Of a stretch of 16,246 nt of DNA, positions 1-6,821 are shown in pieces. This stretch comes from Candidatus Schekmanbacteria bacterium (lineage in GTDB: Bacteria > CSSED10-310 > JACPHN01): NCBI GenBank assembly GCA_016188575.1, contig JACPHN010000158.1, positions 1 to 16,246 on the forward strand, given 5' to 3'. The notes under the pieces are model-generated. The model was not told the DNA's origin. It saw nothing but the letters and a program-made list of their open reading frames with translations, and did no database searches. The first letter of the stretch is position 1; each line of letters opens with the position of its first letter. The translations under genes were made by a program, and so were the position numbers.

Positions 1-31
1 GCACACCGCGAATTGCCGGCGACCGTGACCT

Positions 32-60
32 GGGCGGGAGAAGCATGTGCTTCACCGCCC
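32..60. other. Imperfect stem-loop near the left edge; no gene seen in 1-231
   Basis: GGGCGG (32-37) pairs with CCGCCC (55-60), and inside it GAAGCA (40-45) pairs with TGCTTC (48-53), separated by a small internal bulge. An A4 run follows directly, and a T6 run lies about 25 nt further on, too far from the stem for a classical plus-strand intrinsic terminator. It could end a transcript arriving from outside the window or be a simple extragenic palindrome. The rest of 1-231 shows short open frames on the plus strand, but none has a recognisable protein pattern, a ribosome-binding site or continuity with the beta-helix gene downstream. Confidence 0.4.
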
Positions 61-255
61 AAAAGCGTGTTCCGAGGGCCGTTTTTTCGCCTTTTGTTCG
101 TGCAATAGAGTCGCCCACCCACCTCGGGCAGGTCACGAGCACCCTCTACAACGTGCCGTGCACAGCCAATTGCGCCCCCCCGTCGTGCCAGATCGCTCAG
201 CCATGCGGTTATCGGGTGCTCAAGCCGATAACCCTCTACTCATGACAATCTCGGT

Positions 256-963
256 ATGGGCTTCATGTTCGACGGCGGGGATGCAACCGAGCCCAACAGC
301 GCCAATGTCATACGACACAACGTCAGCGAAAACAACGGGAGCGAGACTCAGGAAGGCGGAATGCTCGTCACTGGCGGTGAGGCCTCAATAGAGATCTACA
401 ACAATACGGTGTACACCCCAAGCTCGGTTCCAGTCCTCATGAGCGCGGAATCCGACCATGGCGTTGGCCCATTCGATGTCCACCTGCACAACAATGTTCT
501 GATCTCCCATCGCTTCCCCGTCGTCAGAGCGCTCCCTGGCCCGTACAGCGGCCTTCGCCTCGAAAACAACGCCTATTTCGACGTCGGCGAGCCACCCAGC
601 TATGAGCTCGACTGGATGGGCGAGTACTTCGGACCCGGAGATGCGGAGGTGATTGCGTCCTGGAGCGCGCTCACTGGCCAGGAACAGGTAGGTGGCTCGC
701 CAGCGCACCGCACCGGAGACCCTGTGTTCATCGCGCCGATTGGCTCCGGAGGCCAGGTTTTTCCAGCGCCGCTGTCCGAGCTGGCAGCGTACCGGCTGCA
801 GCTTACCCCACCTTCGCCGCTCGTCGGCGCGGGCATGAACCTCATGATTCCTCCCCAGTCACTTGACATTGGCGCCCGCGACTTCTTTGCAACGCCCATC
901 TCGTGGACCGTGAGGTGCGGGCCGGACATTGGTGCCCATCAGGCCAGAATGGCCTGCCCCTGA
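256..963 (+). CDS. C-terminal part of a right-handed parallel beta-helix repeat protein (5'-truncated)
   Basis: The product of 235 residues carries Asn-rich beta-helix rungs near its start (NVIRHNVSENNG, IEIYNNTVY, VHLHNNVLI, RLENNAYF). It ends with the closing pattern typical of secreted beta-helix/polysaccharide-lyase-like proteins: SPLVGAGMNL, then DIGARDFF, then DIGAHQ. Such proteins normally have several hundred residues, a signal peptide and many more rungs. Here the family-like sequence begins abruptly with HDNLG at 241, after an in-frame TAA at 229-231. None of the three plus-strand frames upstream encodes the missing rungs, and the ATG at 256 has no convincing ribosome-binding site. 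I read this as a 5'-truncated gene or decaying remnant. Enzymatic activity, if the full protein had any, cannot be told from this part. Confidence 0.6.
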   Translation: MGFMFDGGDATEPNSANVIRHNVSENNGSETQEGGMLVTGGEASIEIYNNTVYTPSSVPVLMSAESDHGVGPFDVHLHNNVLISHRFPVVRALPGPYSGLRLENNAYFDVGEPPSYELDWMGEYFGPGDAEVIASWSALTGQEQVGGSPAHRTGDPVFIAPIGSGGQVFPAPLSELAAYRLQLTPPSPLVGAGMNLMIPPQSLDIGARDFFATPISWTVRCGPDIGAHQARMACP

Positions 964-1011
964 GCTCGAGACTGGAAACGGCTTCCCCATCTCGCCGACA
1001 GGAGGATTCGA

Positions 1012-1053
1012 ATGCGCCGCGATGTGATTGCAGCGACGCACGGGTCTGAATAG
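1012..1053 (+). other. Possible 13-codon ORF with a strong Shine-Dalgarno
   Basis: AGGAGG (1000-1005) sits six bases before an ATG that opens a 13-codon frame (MRRDVIAATHGSE, stop TAG at 1051-1053). The spacing and sequence of the Shine-Dalgarno are better than those of the kinase gene downstream. It is too short for any homology judgement. Its stop codon overlaps the candidate -10 box of the kinase promoter, so it would have to be read on a transcript starting further upstream. It may be chance. Confidence 0.2.
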
Positions 1054-1056
1054 AAT
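1028..1056 (+). promoter_or_regulatory. Candidate sigma70-type promoter for the hybrid kinase
   Basis: TTGCAG (1028-1033), a 17-base spacer and TAGAAT (1051-1056) give a weak -35 (three of six) and a good -10 (five of six). Transcription would start near 1063, leaving an untranslated leader of about 128 nt that contains the two hairpins at 1079-1111. Confidence 0.35.
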
Positions 1057-1078
1057 CCCTTGCGCCCCGAGCCCCGCG

Positions 1079-1111
1079 CGACCCCGAGGTCGGCGGGCGC
1101 GAATGCCCGCC
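1079..1111 (+). other. Two adjacent GC-rich hairpins in the kinase leader
   Basis: The first hairpin is CGACC-CCGA-GGTCG (1079-1092). The second is GGCGGGC-GCGAAT-GCCCGCC (1092-1111), seven perfect GC pairs. They abut at one shared base, so both cannot form at full length at once. There is no T-run afterwards, so this is not a standard intrinsic terminator. It may slow transcription or shape the mRNA leader. Confidence 0.4.
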
Positions 1112-1190
1112 CCGGCGATGTCTGCGGCTGTCCCATCTCGCCGCACGCGGGGCAGAGTTTCCGGAACCCTCGGCGTCAGAGAGCAGCGGC

Positions 1191-3983
1191 GTGACAGGAG
1201 TCTTGAACGGAGCGGTGCGGTCAAGTTTGACCACCAAGATCGGCGTCGTGGTGTTGGCGGCGTCTCTGCTGTCGGCAAGCGCTGCGGCCCTCGTCGCCTA
1301 CCTCGTGACGGCTGACATCCTGGCGGCGCGCACGCTGGACGATCTCGGCCGCGGCTTGCGGCTTTGCGAGGAGCGACTGCGCCGCGAAATCGAGCGGCTC
1401 GATGGCCAGATGGACCGGGTGGCGCAGGTGCTCGCGAATACCCCGGAGAACGCGGCCGACGGCAATCCGGCCGCTTGCGCTCACCTTGCCGCGCTCGTGG
1501 CACCGCTGTTCGGCGCGGCGGAGCCACCCACGGTGGCACACCTCCATCCCCTCGGCGGAGCGTCTCTCGGATGCGCGATTCGCATCGTCGACGGGCGCGG
1601 ATTCGTGGTCGCCGCCGGCGACCAGTCGCGCGAGGACATGGTCTCTTCCGCGGCAGGTCTCGGTGGCGCTGCCAGGCAGCTCAGTCTATTCGTTGAAGAA
1701 AAAGCGACCGGCACCGCGTCCTCCCACCTGGTCGCCGCGGCCCGCGTCCAGCGGTCGGCAGGGCCGGTGAGGCTCGTCCTGGAGCGCTCAATAACTGGAA
1801 TCGTTCACCACCTGTCGGAGCTCCTGCCGTATTGGATCGTCCCGTATGTTGTAGATGGTGGTGGGGCCGTGCATCTGGGGGCGCCCGTCGCGGAGCTTCC
1901 TGGGCGGAGCCAGCAGGGTGCCGCGAGCGAAGGGCAAGCGCCGCGCGGACGGCAACTAGCCGCGTTGGCGCGCGAGGCGTTGCGGCGGCCGGGCGGATCG
2001 GAGGTCGAAACAGCGGTATTTGCGGCGCCGCTTGCTGCTACTGATCATGAAGGAAACGCCGCGCTCGTCGCCGTGATCCGCGCGGACGAGAAAGCGCCGG
2101 GATACGCGCCGGCGCCCACCGCGCTGCGGGCGGCCGGCTTCGTTGCCGCTCTGGCTTTCGTGGCGACGGCGGTAGCGAGCCTCGTCGTTGGCCGCCTCGT
2201 CCGACCGTTGCGCTACGCGGCGGCAGTCGCCGACCGCATTCGCGGCGGGGAGCGCGAGATCGCCATCGAAGCGCGCACCACGGATGAATCCGGACACCTG
2301 CTGCGCGCCATGGCCGAAATGCTCGACGCGATCCACGAGACGGAAAGGGAGCTCAAGCAGAGCCATGCGGAGCTTGAGAGACGCGTCGCGGAGCGAACGG
2401 CGGCGCTCAGCGCGGCCAATGAACGCCTCAAGCGGGAGATCTCCGAGCGCGCCGCGGCGGAGGCGTCGTTGCGCCGGCAGGGCGAGTTCATCACGGCAGT
2501 TCTCGACACGGCCGGCGCTCTCGTTGTGGTACTGGATGCGTCGGGCAGGATCGTTCGCTTCAACCGGCAGTGTGAGAAGGTCACCGGCTTCGACGCCAGT
2601 GAAGTGGCCAACAAGCGCCCGTGGGAGCTGCTCTCCGCCACCGAGCATGCAACCGAGGATCGCTCGCTATTCAATAACGTGGTCGGCGGCGACTATCCCC
2701 AGGACAGCGAAAGCGCCTGGATGGACAAGAAAGGCGGCCGCCACCTCGTCGCCTGGTCGCACACCGCGCTGACAGACAACCGCGGAGTCGTGGAATACGT
2801 CATTCAGACCGGCCTGGACCGTACCGAACGTCGGGCGCTGGAGGAGCAATACCGCCACTCGCAGCGTATGGAAGCCATCGGCCGGATCGCCAGCGGCGTG
2901 GCCCACGATTTCAATAACTTGATCGCCATCGTGCTGGGCTTCTCGGATATCGTGCTGAGGCAGCTCGCGCCGGACACCTCGCTGTACCACCAGGTCGAAG
3001 AGATCAAGAACTCGGCAAACCGGGCCGCAACGCTGACGCGACAGTTGCTGGTGTTCAGCCGCAAGCAACCGTTGCAGCCGCGCTCGCTTGACCTCAACCA
3101 CGTCGTGGCCGCGATGGAGAAACTGCTACGGCGCGTCATCGGCGAGGACGTCGACCTGCTCACGGCGCCTGCAGACGAGCTGTGGTTGGTGCGAGCCGAC
3201 GCCGGCTCCATCGAGCAGGTCATCATTAATCTCGCCATCAATGCGCGTGATGCCATGCCGAAAGGAGGCAAGCTCACCCTGGAGACGGCTAACGTGACCC
3301 TCGATGGGGATTATTCGCGCCTGCATCTGAACGTTGTTCCCGGTCAGTATGTGATGTTGGCGGTGAGCGATAGCGGTACGGGCATGGACGGTGAGACGCT
3401 CAAGCACATCTTCGAACCGTTCTTTACGACCAAGGAAGGCGGCAAAGGGACGGGGCTGGGCCTTTCCACGGTGTACGGCATCGTCATGCAGAGCGGCGGC
3501 CATGTCTGCGTATATAGCGAAGTGGAGCGCGGCACGACCTTCAAGATCTACTTGCCGCGCTCCGGCCGCCCGGACGAGATCAGCGGCGTCACGGCGCCTG
3601 CTTCGCGAAGCGGCGGCAGTGAAACGATCCTCCTTGTCGAGGACGAGGTCACGCTCAGGAAGCTCATCCGCAACTTGCTGAGCCGCGAAGGGTACACCAT
3701 TCTCGAGGCGCTGACCAGCGAGGAGGCAATCGCGCTCAGCGACCACTACCCGGAGCAAATCCACTTGCTGCTTACGGACGTTGTCATGCCGGACCTCAGC
3801 GGCCCAGAGGTCGCCGAGCAGCTCAGGAAGCGACGGAGCGCGCTCAAGGTGCTCTACATCTCGGGTTATCCCGGAGACGCGATCGTCCATCACGGTTTTC
3901 TGGACAGCAAGATGAATTTCCTGCCAAAGCCATTCACGGCGGAGCTTCTGGCCGGGCGCGTGCGCGAGGTCCTCGATTCATGA
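1191..3983 (+). CDS. Hybrid sensor histidine kinase/response regulator
   Basis: Inner-membrane two-component protein of 930 residues that should autophosphorylate on His and pass the phosphate to its own receiver domain. Order: TM1 (about 17-40); large periplasmic, Cache-like sensor region (41-313); TM2 (314-337); HAMP (338-392); coiled coil (385-430); PAS (430-545); HisKA with the phospho-acceptor His572 in VAHDFNN; HATPase with N-box Asn684 (NLAINARDAMP), Asp727 in DSGTGMD, F-box FEPFFTTK and G2 box GKGTGLGLS; receiver with Asp818, phospho-acceptor Asp863 (LLTDVVMPD) and Lys913 (LPKPF). All catalytic residues are present. The GTG at 1191 is chosen because it gives a normal short cytoplasmic N-terminus before TM1, although its ribosome-binding site is weak. 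In-frame TTG (1203) and GTG (1215) are alternatives. No partner regulator is adjacent, so the output protein and the signal are unknown. Confidence 0.93.
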   Translation: MTGVLNGAVRSSLTTKIGVVVLAASLLSASAAALVAYLVTADILAARTLDDLGRGLRLCEERLRREIERLDGQMDRVAQVLANTPENAADGNPAACAHLAALVAPLFGAAEPPTVAHLHPLGGASLGCAIRIVDGRGFVVAAGDQSREDMVSSAAGLGGAARQLSLFVEEKATGTASSHLVAAARVQRSAGPVRLVLERSITGIVHHLSELLPYWIVPYVVDGGGAVHLGAPVAELPGRSQQGAASEGQAPRGRQLAALAREALRRPGGSEVETAVFAAPLAATDHEGNAALVAVIRADEKAPGYAPAPTALRAAGFVAALAFVATAVASLVVGRLVRPLRYAAAVADRIRGGEREIAIEARTTDESGHLLRAMAEMLDAIHETERELKQSHAELERRVAERTAALSAANERLKREISERAAAEASLRRQGEFITAVLDTAGALVVVLDASGRIVRFNRQCEKVTGFDASEVANKRPWELLSATEHATEDRSLFNNVVGGDYPQDSESAWMDKKGGRHLVAWSHTALTDNRGVVEYVIQTGLDRTERRALEEQYRHSQRMEAIGRIASGVAHDFNNLIAIVLGFSDIVLRQLAPDTSLYHQVEEIKNSANRAATLTRQLLVFSRKQPLQPRSLDLNHVVAAMEKLLRRVIGEDVDLLTAPADELWLVRADAGSIEQVIINLAINARDAMPKGGKLTLETANVTLDGDYSRLHLNVVPGQYVMLAVSDSGTGMDGETLKHIFEPFFTTKEGGKGTGLGLSTVYGIVMQSGGHVCVYSEVERGTTFKIYLPRSGRPDEISGVTAPASRSGGSETILLVEDEVTLRKLIRNLLSREGYTILEALTSEEAIALSDHYPEQIHLLLTDVVMPDLSGPEVAEQLRKRRSALKVLYISGYPGDAIVHHGFLDSKMNFLPKPFTAELLAGRVREVLDS

Positions 3984-4001
3984 GCGGCGCGAGACGCCGC
4001 T
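3983..4001. terminator. Hairpin just after the kinase stop (weak terminator candidate)
   Basis: A perfect 7-bp inverted repeat, AGCGGCG (3983-3989) and CGCCGCT (3995-4001), with loop CGAGA, begins at the last base of the kinase stop codon. It lies between two convergent genes, where a terminator is expected. No T-run follows on either strand, so it would be an atypical or Rho-assisted terminator. Confidence 0.35.
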
Positions 4002-4092
4002 AGTCCGCTCCTATCCGCCCCGACCTGCAATCCCAGCTCTTGGCCTCCCCCCCACCTTGACCATCCTCCCGGTCGCAGGGGTGGGTAGGAAT

Positions 4093-4106
4093 GGTTGCCT
4101 GCAACC
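4093..4106 (-). terminator. Small hairpin after the alcohol dehydrogenase gene
   Basis: GGTTG and CAACC pair around a four-base loop, 14 bases beyond the minus-strand dehydrogenase stop. Only a short T-containing stretch follows on the minus strand. A weak candidate terminator. Confidence 0.25.
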
Positions 4107-4119
4107 GCCTGCGCGGTCG

Positions 4120-5157
4120 TCAGCCGATGTCAATCATGACCTTGCCGAATTGCCCGCCGTCCTCCAGGTACTCGTGAGCAGCGCGGATATCCTCCAGAGC
4201 GAAGGAGCGATCGATTACCGGCTGCAGGCGCCGGGCAAAGACCAGCTCGAGCACCTTGTGAAACTCGGAAGCACTCGCCATCGTCGAACCGATGATGCGG
4301 ATTTGTTTCCAGAACACCAGGCGAACGTCGGTGTCCGCGAACGGGCCGGTGGTGGCCCCGTACGTCACCAGCCGGCCTCCGCGCGCCAACGACCGCAGAC
4401 ATTGCCGCCAGTGTGCTGCGCCCACACTGTCGACGACCACGTCCACGCCTCGCCGGCCGGTATCCGCCCAGAGAGTCGAGCACCAATCCTCGATTCCACG
4501 ATCGTATACCACGTCGGCACCGAGCCGACGGGCCGCCTCGACCCGCTCCTCACCTTTCGTGACCGCGTACACACGGGCACCTGCCAGGTGCGCGATCTGG
4601 ATCGCCGCAGAGGCCACGCCACCGGATGCCCCCGTAACCAGCACCGTCTCACCCGCGCGCAGCCCCCCCTGAGTCATCAGGCCGCGCCACGCCGTCTGAT
4701 ACACCAGCGGCACCGCGGCCGCCTCGGGATAGCTCATCCAGGCCGGGATCTTGTGCACATTCCCGGGCGGAACGACGACGTGCTCCGCGAATCCCCCATT
4801 GACGTGCTCGCCGACGATGCGAAAGCCCGCACATAGACTGTGCTCGCCGCGCTGGCACCATTCGCACTGGCCACACCACAAGGAAGGGTTGATCAGCACG
4901 CGGTCTCCGGGCGCGAGCTTCCAGGCGGGTGAGACCTCAGACCCGAGGTCTGCGATCTCGCCGGCGATGTCTGCGCCACCGATGTGCGGATAGGAGAGCT
5001 CGAGATCGATGCCGCGCCGTATCCACAGATCGAGGTGGTTCAGCGCGGCGGCTCTGATCCGGACAAGCACGCCGTCGCGGCCTGCGCAGGGATCCGGAAC
5101 CTCAGCGACCTGCATGACCTCGGGTGACCCGTGCTCGAAGAATACTCCTGCTCTCAT
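4120..5157 (-). CDS. Zinc-binding-type alcohol dehydrogenase (MDR superfamily), NAD(P)-dependent oxidoreductase
   Basis: Cytosolic medium-chain dehydrogenase/reductase of 345 residues, a normal family length. The N-terminal GroES-like fold keeps the four structural-zinc cysteines C95, C98, C101 and C109 (CGQCEWC then HSLC). The Rossmann half has the nucleotide-binding turn VLVTGASGGVASAA, about residues 165-185. The usual catalytic-zinc ligands are not seen: NHLD stands where a Cys-Arg/Ser-Asp pattern would be, and GGAD replaces GHE. This matches a known subfamily between true alcohol dehydrogenases and quinone reductases/enoyl reductases, so the substrate cannot be named. The start at 5157 is set by GAGGA (5163-5167 on the minus strand) six bases upstream and by the conserved MRAGVFFEHG opening; a longer frame to 5247 lacks family similarity. 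Transcribed alone, divergent from yceI, probably from the promoter at 5196-5224. Confidence 0.88.
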   Translation of the reverse strand: MRAGVFFEHGSPEVMQVAEVPDPCAGRDGVLVRIRAAALNHLDLWIRRGIDLELSYPHIGGADIAGEIADLGSEVSPAWKLAPGDRVLINPSLWCGQCEWCQRGEHSLCAGFRIVGEHVNGGFAEHVVVPPGNVHKIPAWMSYPEAAAVPLVYQTAWRGLMTQGGLRAGETVLVTGASGGVASAAIQIAHLAGARVYAVTKGEERVEAARRLGADVVYDRGIEDWCSTLWADTGRRGVDVVVDSVGAAHWRQCLRSLARGGRLVTYGATTGPFADTDVRLVFWKQIRIIGSTMASASEFHKVLELVFARRLQPVIDRSFALEDIRAAHEYLEDGGQFGKVMIDIG

Positions 5158-5195
5158 TCTGTTCCTCGCTGCCCCTTGGGAATCACTGCGCTCAC

Positions 5196-5224
5196 AGTGT
5201 ATCGTGGCGAGGCGATCGCGCCAA
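5196..5224 (-). promoter_or_regulatory. Candidate promoter of the alcohol dehydrogenase gene
   Basis: On the minus strand, TTGGCG (5219-5224), a 17-base spacer and TACACT (5196-5201) match the sigma70 consensus at four of six positions each. Transcription would start near 5189, about 30 nt before the ATG. The stretch 5225-5319 between this and the yceI promoter shows nothing further. Confidence 0.45.
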
Positions 5225-5319
5225 GGCGGGCGGCATCCTGAATCCACCGCCTCTTCGACGTCGGCGTGACAATGCCCCCGTCCCCGTCGCTCCCCCCGCT
5301 TGCCGGTGGAGCTGAGGTG

Positions 5320-5340
5320 AAGCGTATTCGTAATGCGCTT
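5320..5340. promoter_or_regulatory. Inverted repeat between divergent genes
   Basis: AAGCGTATT (5320-5328) and AATGCGCTT (5332-5340) are complementary over nine positions with a single T-G mismatch, around a 3-bp centre. It lies 41 bp before the yceI -35 box and about 95 bp before the dehydrogenase -35 box. It could be a second operator or activator site for either gene. It has no terminator T-run. Confidence 0.35.
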
Positions 5341-5381
5341 TCCGCACAGCTCGCAGGCCCCGAGGCGGTGGACTCAGGGCA

Positions 5382-5410
5382 TTGACAATCTTCGTTATAA
5401 CGACTATATG
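5382..5410 (+). promoter_or_regulatory. Strong sigma70 promoter of yceI with an operator-like palindrome in the spacer
   Basis: A perfect -35 TTGACA (5382-5387), a 17-base spacer and TATATG (5405-5410) form the best promoter in the window. The spacer contains the perfect 12-bp palindrome TCGTTATAACGA (5392-5403), AT-rich in the middle of GC-rich DNA. A dimeric repressor bound there would block RNA polymerase. The 17-bp spacer argues against a MerR-type activated promoter, which usually has 19-20 bp. Transcription would begin about 84 nt before the yceI ATG. Which regulator binds is not known. Confidence 0.7.
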
Positions 5411-5499
5411 TTTACATCACTTCCGCGGGACGCCGATTTCGCCCGCCTCGGGCGCAGCCAGGGCGCCGCAACTTCCACCGTCCTTCAAAGGAGCCGTTC

Positions 5500-6102
5500 A
5501 TGTCGAAAGTGGCGCGCAGCGCACTCGTCCTCGCCGTTCTTGTTCGCCTTCTCACCACTGCCACGGCGTATGCCGCCGACCCGTACGAAATTGATGCGAC
5601 ACACAGCATGGTGGGGTTTGCCGTGACCCACATGGTGATCTCGACGGTGAAAGGGTCCTTCACGGACTTCGCCGGGACGATCTCGTACGACCCCGCCAAC
5701 CTCGAGAAGTCATCCGTGGAGGTCCGCATCAAGGTCGCCAGCATCGACACGCGAAACCAGAAGCGCGACGATCACCTGCGCAGCGCGGAATTCCTCCATG
5801 CCGAGAAGTTCCCCGAGATCGTTTTCAAGAGCGTGAAAATCACCAAGGATAGCGACAAGTATGTCGCTGCGGGCGACCTGACGATTCGGGGTGTCACCAA
5901 GCAGGTGGCGCTGCCATTTCGCGTGACCGGCGCGGTGAAGGACCCGTGGGGGAACGAGCGGATCGGCGTGGCGCTCGACCCGATCACGATCAACCGCATG
6001 GACTACGGCGTGAGCTGGAGCGAGACGCTGGACGCCGGGGGATTGGTGGTCAGCAACGAGGTCACGCTCGAGCTGGCGGTCGAGGCGATCAAGAAGTCCT
6101 GA
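5500..6102 (+). CDS. YceI family periplasmic protein
   Basis: A secreted protein of 200 residues, normal for the family. A signal peptide covers about residues 1-26 (hydrophobic core, cleavage near AYAA-D), with an unusual Arg16 inside the core. The mature part shows the family pattern: DPYEIDATHSMVGFAVTHM at its start, then SVEVRIKVASIDT, RDDHLRSAEFL, EKFPEIVFKS, GDLTIRGVTK and NRMDYGVSW. YceI proteins are lipocalin-like beta-barrels that bind polyprenyl or other amphiphilic lipids in the periplasm; their exact role varies and is often unclear. AAAGGAG (5487-5493) lies six bases before the ATG. First gene of a probable three-gene run with the lipoprotein (59-nt gap) and the XPB-domain protein, and driven by the palindrome-containing promoter upstream. 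Confidence 0.93.
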   Translation: MSKVARSALVLAVLVRLLTTATAYAADPYEIDATHSMVGFAVTHMVISTVKGSFTDFAGTISYDPANLEKSSVEVRIKVASIDTRNQKRDDHLRSAEFLHAEKFPEIVFKSVKITKDSDKYVAAGDLTIRGVTKQVALPFRVTGAVKDPWGNERIGVALDPITINRMDYGVSWSETLDAGGLVVSNEVTLELAVEAIKKS

Positions 6103-6161
6103 CCGCCGGGGCACCCGCTCTGAATGGCCCGAGGTTGCGCGACGGCGAGCGCTATCGTAGA

Positions 6162-6806
6162 ATGCTCCGCATGCTGAAACGCTTGACTGTCATTGCCATT
6201 GCAGGCGCGCTGCTGCTCCCCGCGAGCGGGTGCGGGGATCGGGAGGGCGCCTTGTTCGGAAAGGTCCGGGACGCTACGGACCTCATTCTGCTGCCGGACG
6301 TCACGGTCGCCGCCAAGTCTCGCAAGAATGGCGCGCTTGCGGAAACCAAGACCGATCAGGCCGGTCAATACCGGTTCACGAGTCTCGCGGACGGCCCCTA
6401 CGAGATCAAGGCGAAGCTCGAAGGATACGCCGACGCGACGACGTATGCGGAGATCTTCACGGATAGCAACGTCCGGGCGGATGTGACCTTGTCGCCGAGC
6501 GCGACCTCGGTGGAAACATCGCTCATCGTCACGGTCCTTGACCAGCGGACGCGACTGCCGATCGTCGGCGCGCGGGTAAACCTCTTCGTCGGACCGGTTC
6601 CAGGGGGTCTGTCGCACGCCGAGTCCAAGGACGTCGAAGCAGAAGACGGCACCGTTGAATTTGAAACCGATGCGATCGGGAAGAACGTCGTCCGCTACTA
6701 CATGCTCCAGGTCGTAGCGGTCGGGTATCTGAACGAGATCGTCGAGCTGCAGATGTCCGATGTCACCCCGGATCTGCGCCCCACGGTGCTGCTCACCGCG
6801 GTGTAG
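6162..6806 (+). CDS. Lipoprotein with two carboxypeptidase-regulatory-like (Ig-like) beta domains
   Basis: Predicted lipoprotein of 214 residues. The N-terminus is a type II signal peptide ending in PASGC, with acylated Cys24. Residues about 28-110 form one CarboxypepD_reg-like sandwich: a GKVRD start, DVTVAAKSR, then a turn AGQYRFTSLADGPYEIKA, the signature of these modules. Residues about 115-214 look like a second, more divergent copy (VTVLDQRTRLPIVGARVNLF, with a variable end). Such domains usually mediate binding or scaffold larger envelope proteins; there is no enzyme motif. The start at 6162 gives the signal peptide directly; ATG 6171 is an equal alternative, and the ribosome-binding site is poor for both. 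The gap to the next gene is 15 nt, which suggests co-transcription. Confidence 0.72.
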   Translation: MLRMLKRLTVIAIAGALLLPASGCGDREGALFGKVRDATDLILLPDVTVAAKSRKNGALAETKTDQAGQYRFTSLADGPYEIKAKLEGYADATTYAEIFTDSNVRADVTLSPSATSVETSLIVTVLDQRTRLPIVGARVNLFVGPVPGGLSHAESKDVEAEDGTVEFETDAIGKNVVRYYMLQVVAVGYLNEIVELQMSDVTPDLRPTVLLTAV

Positions 6807-6821
6807 CGGCCACGGAGCCCA

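Noticed and set aside
1-10. Ten-base inverted match between the left edge and 16213-16222 (GCACACCGCG and its complement)
   Set aside because: Too short in 16 kb of GC-rich DNA to indicate transposon ends; no transposase or target duplication is visible.
3126-3893. Minus-strand frame of 255 codons inside the kinase gene
   Set aside because: Shadow of the HATPase and receiver coding sequence, which has every catalytic motif in the plus frame.
5408-5626. Possible small gene starting at the ATG inside the yceI -10 box
   Set aside because: It has no ribosome-binding site, would overlap yceI out of frame, and the bases are better explained as promoter.
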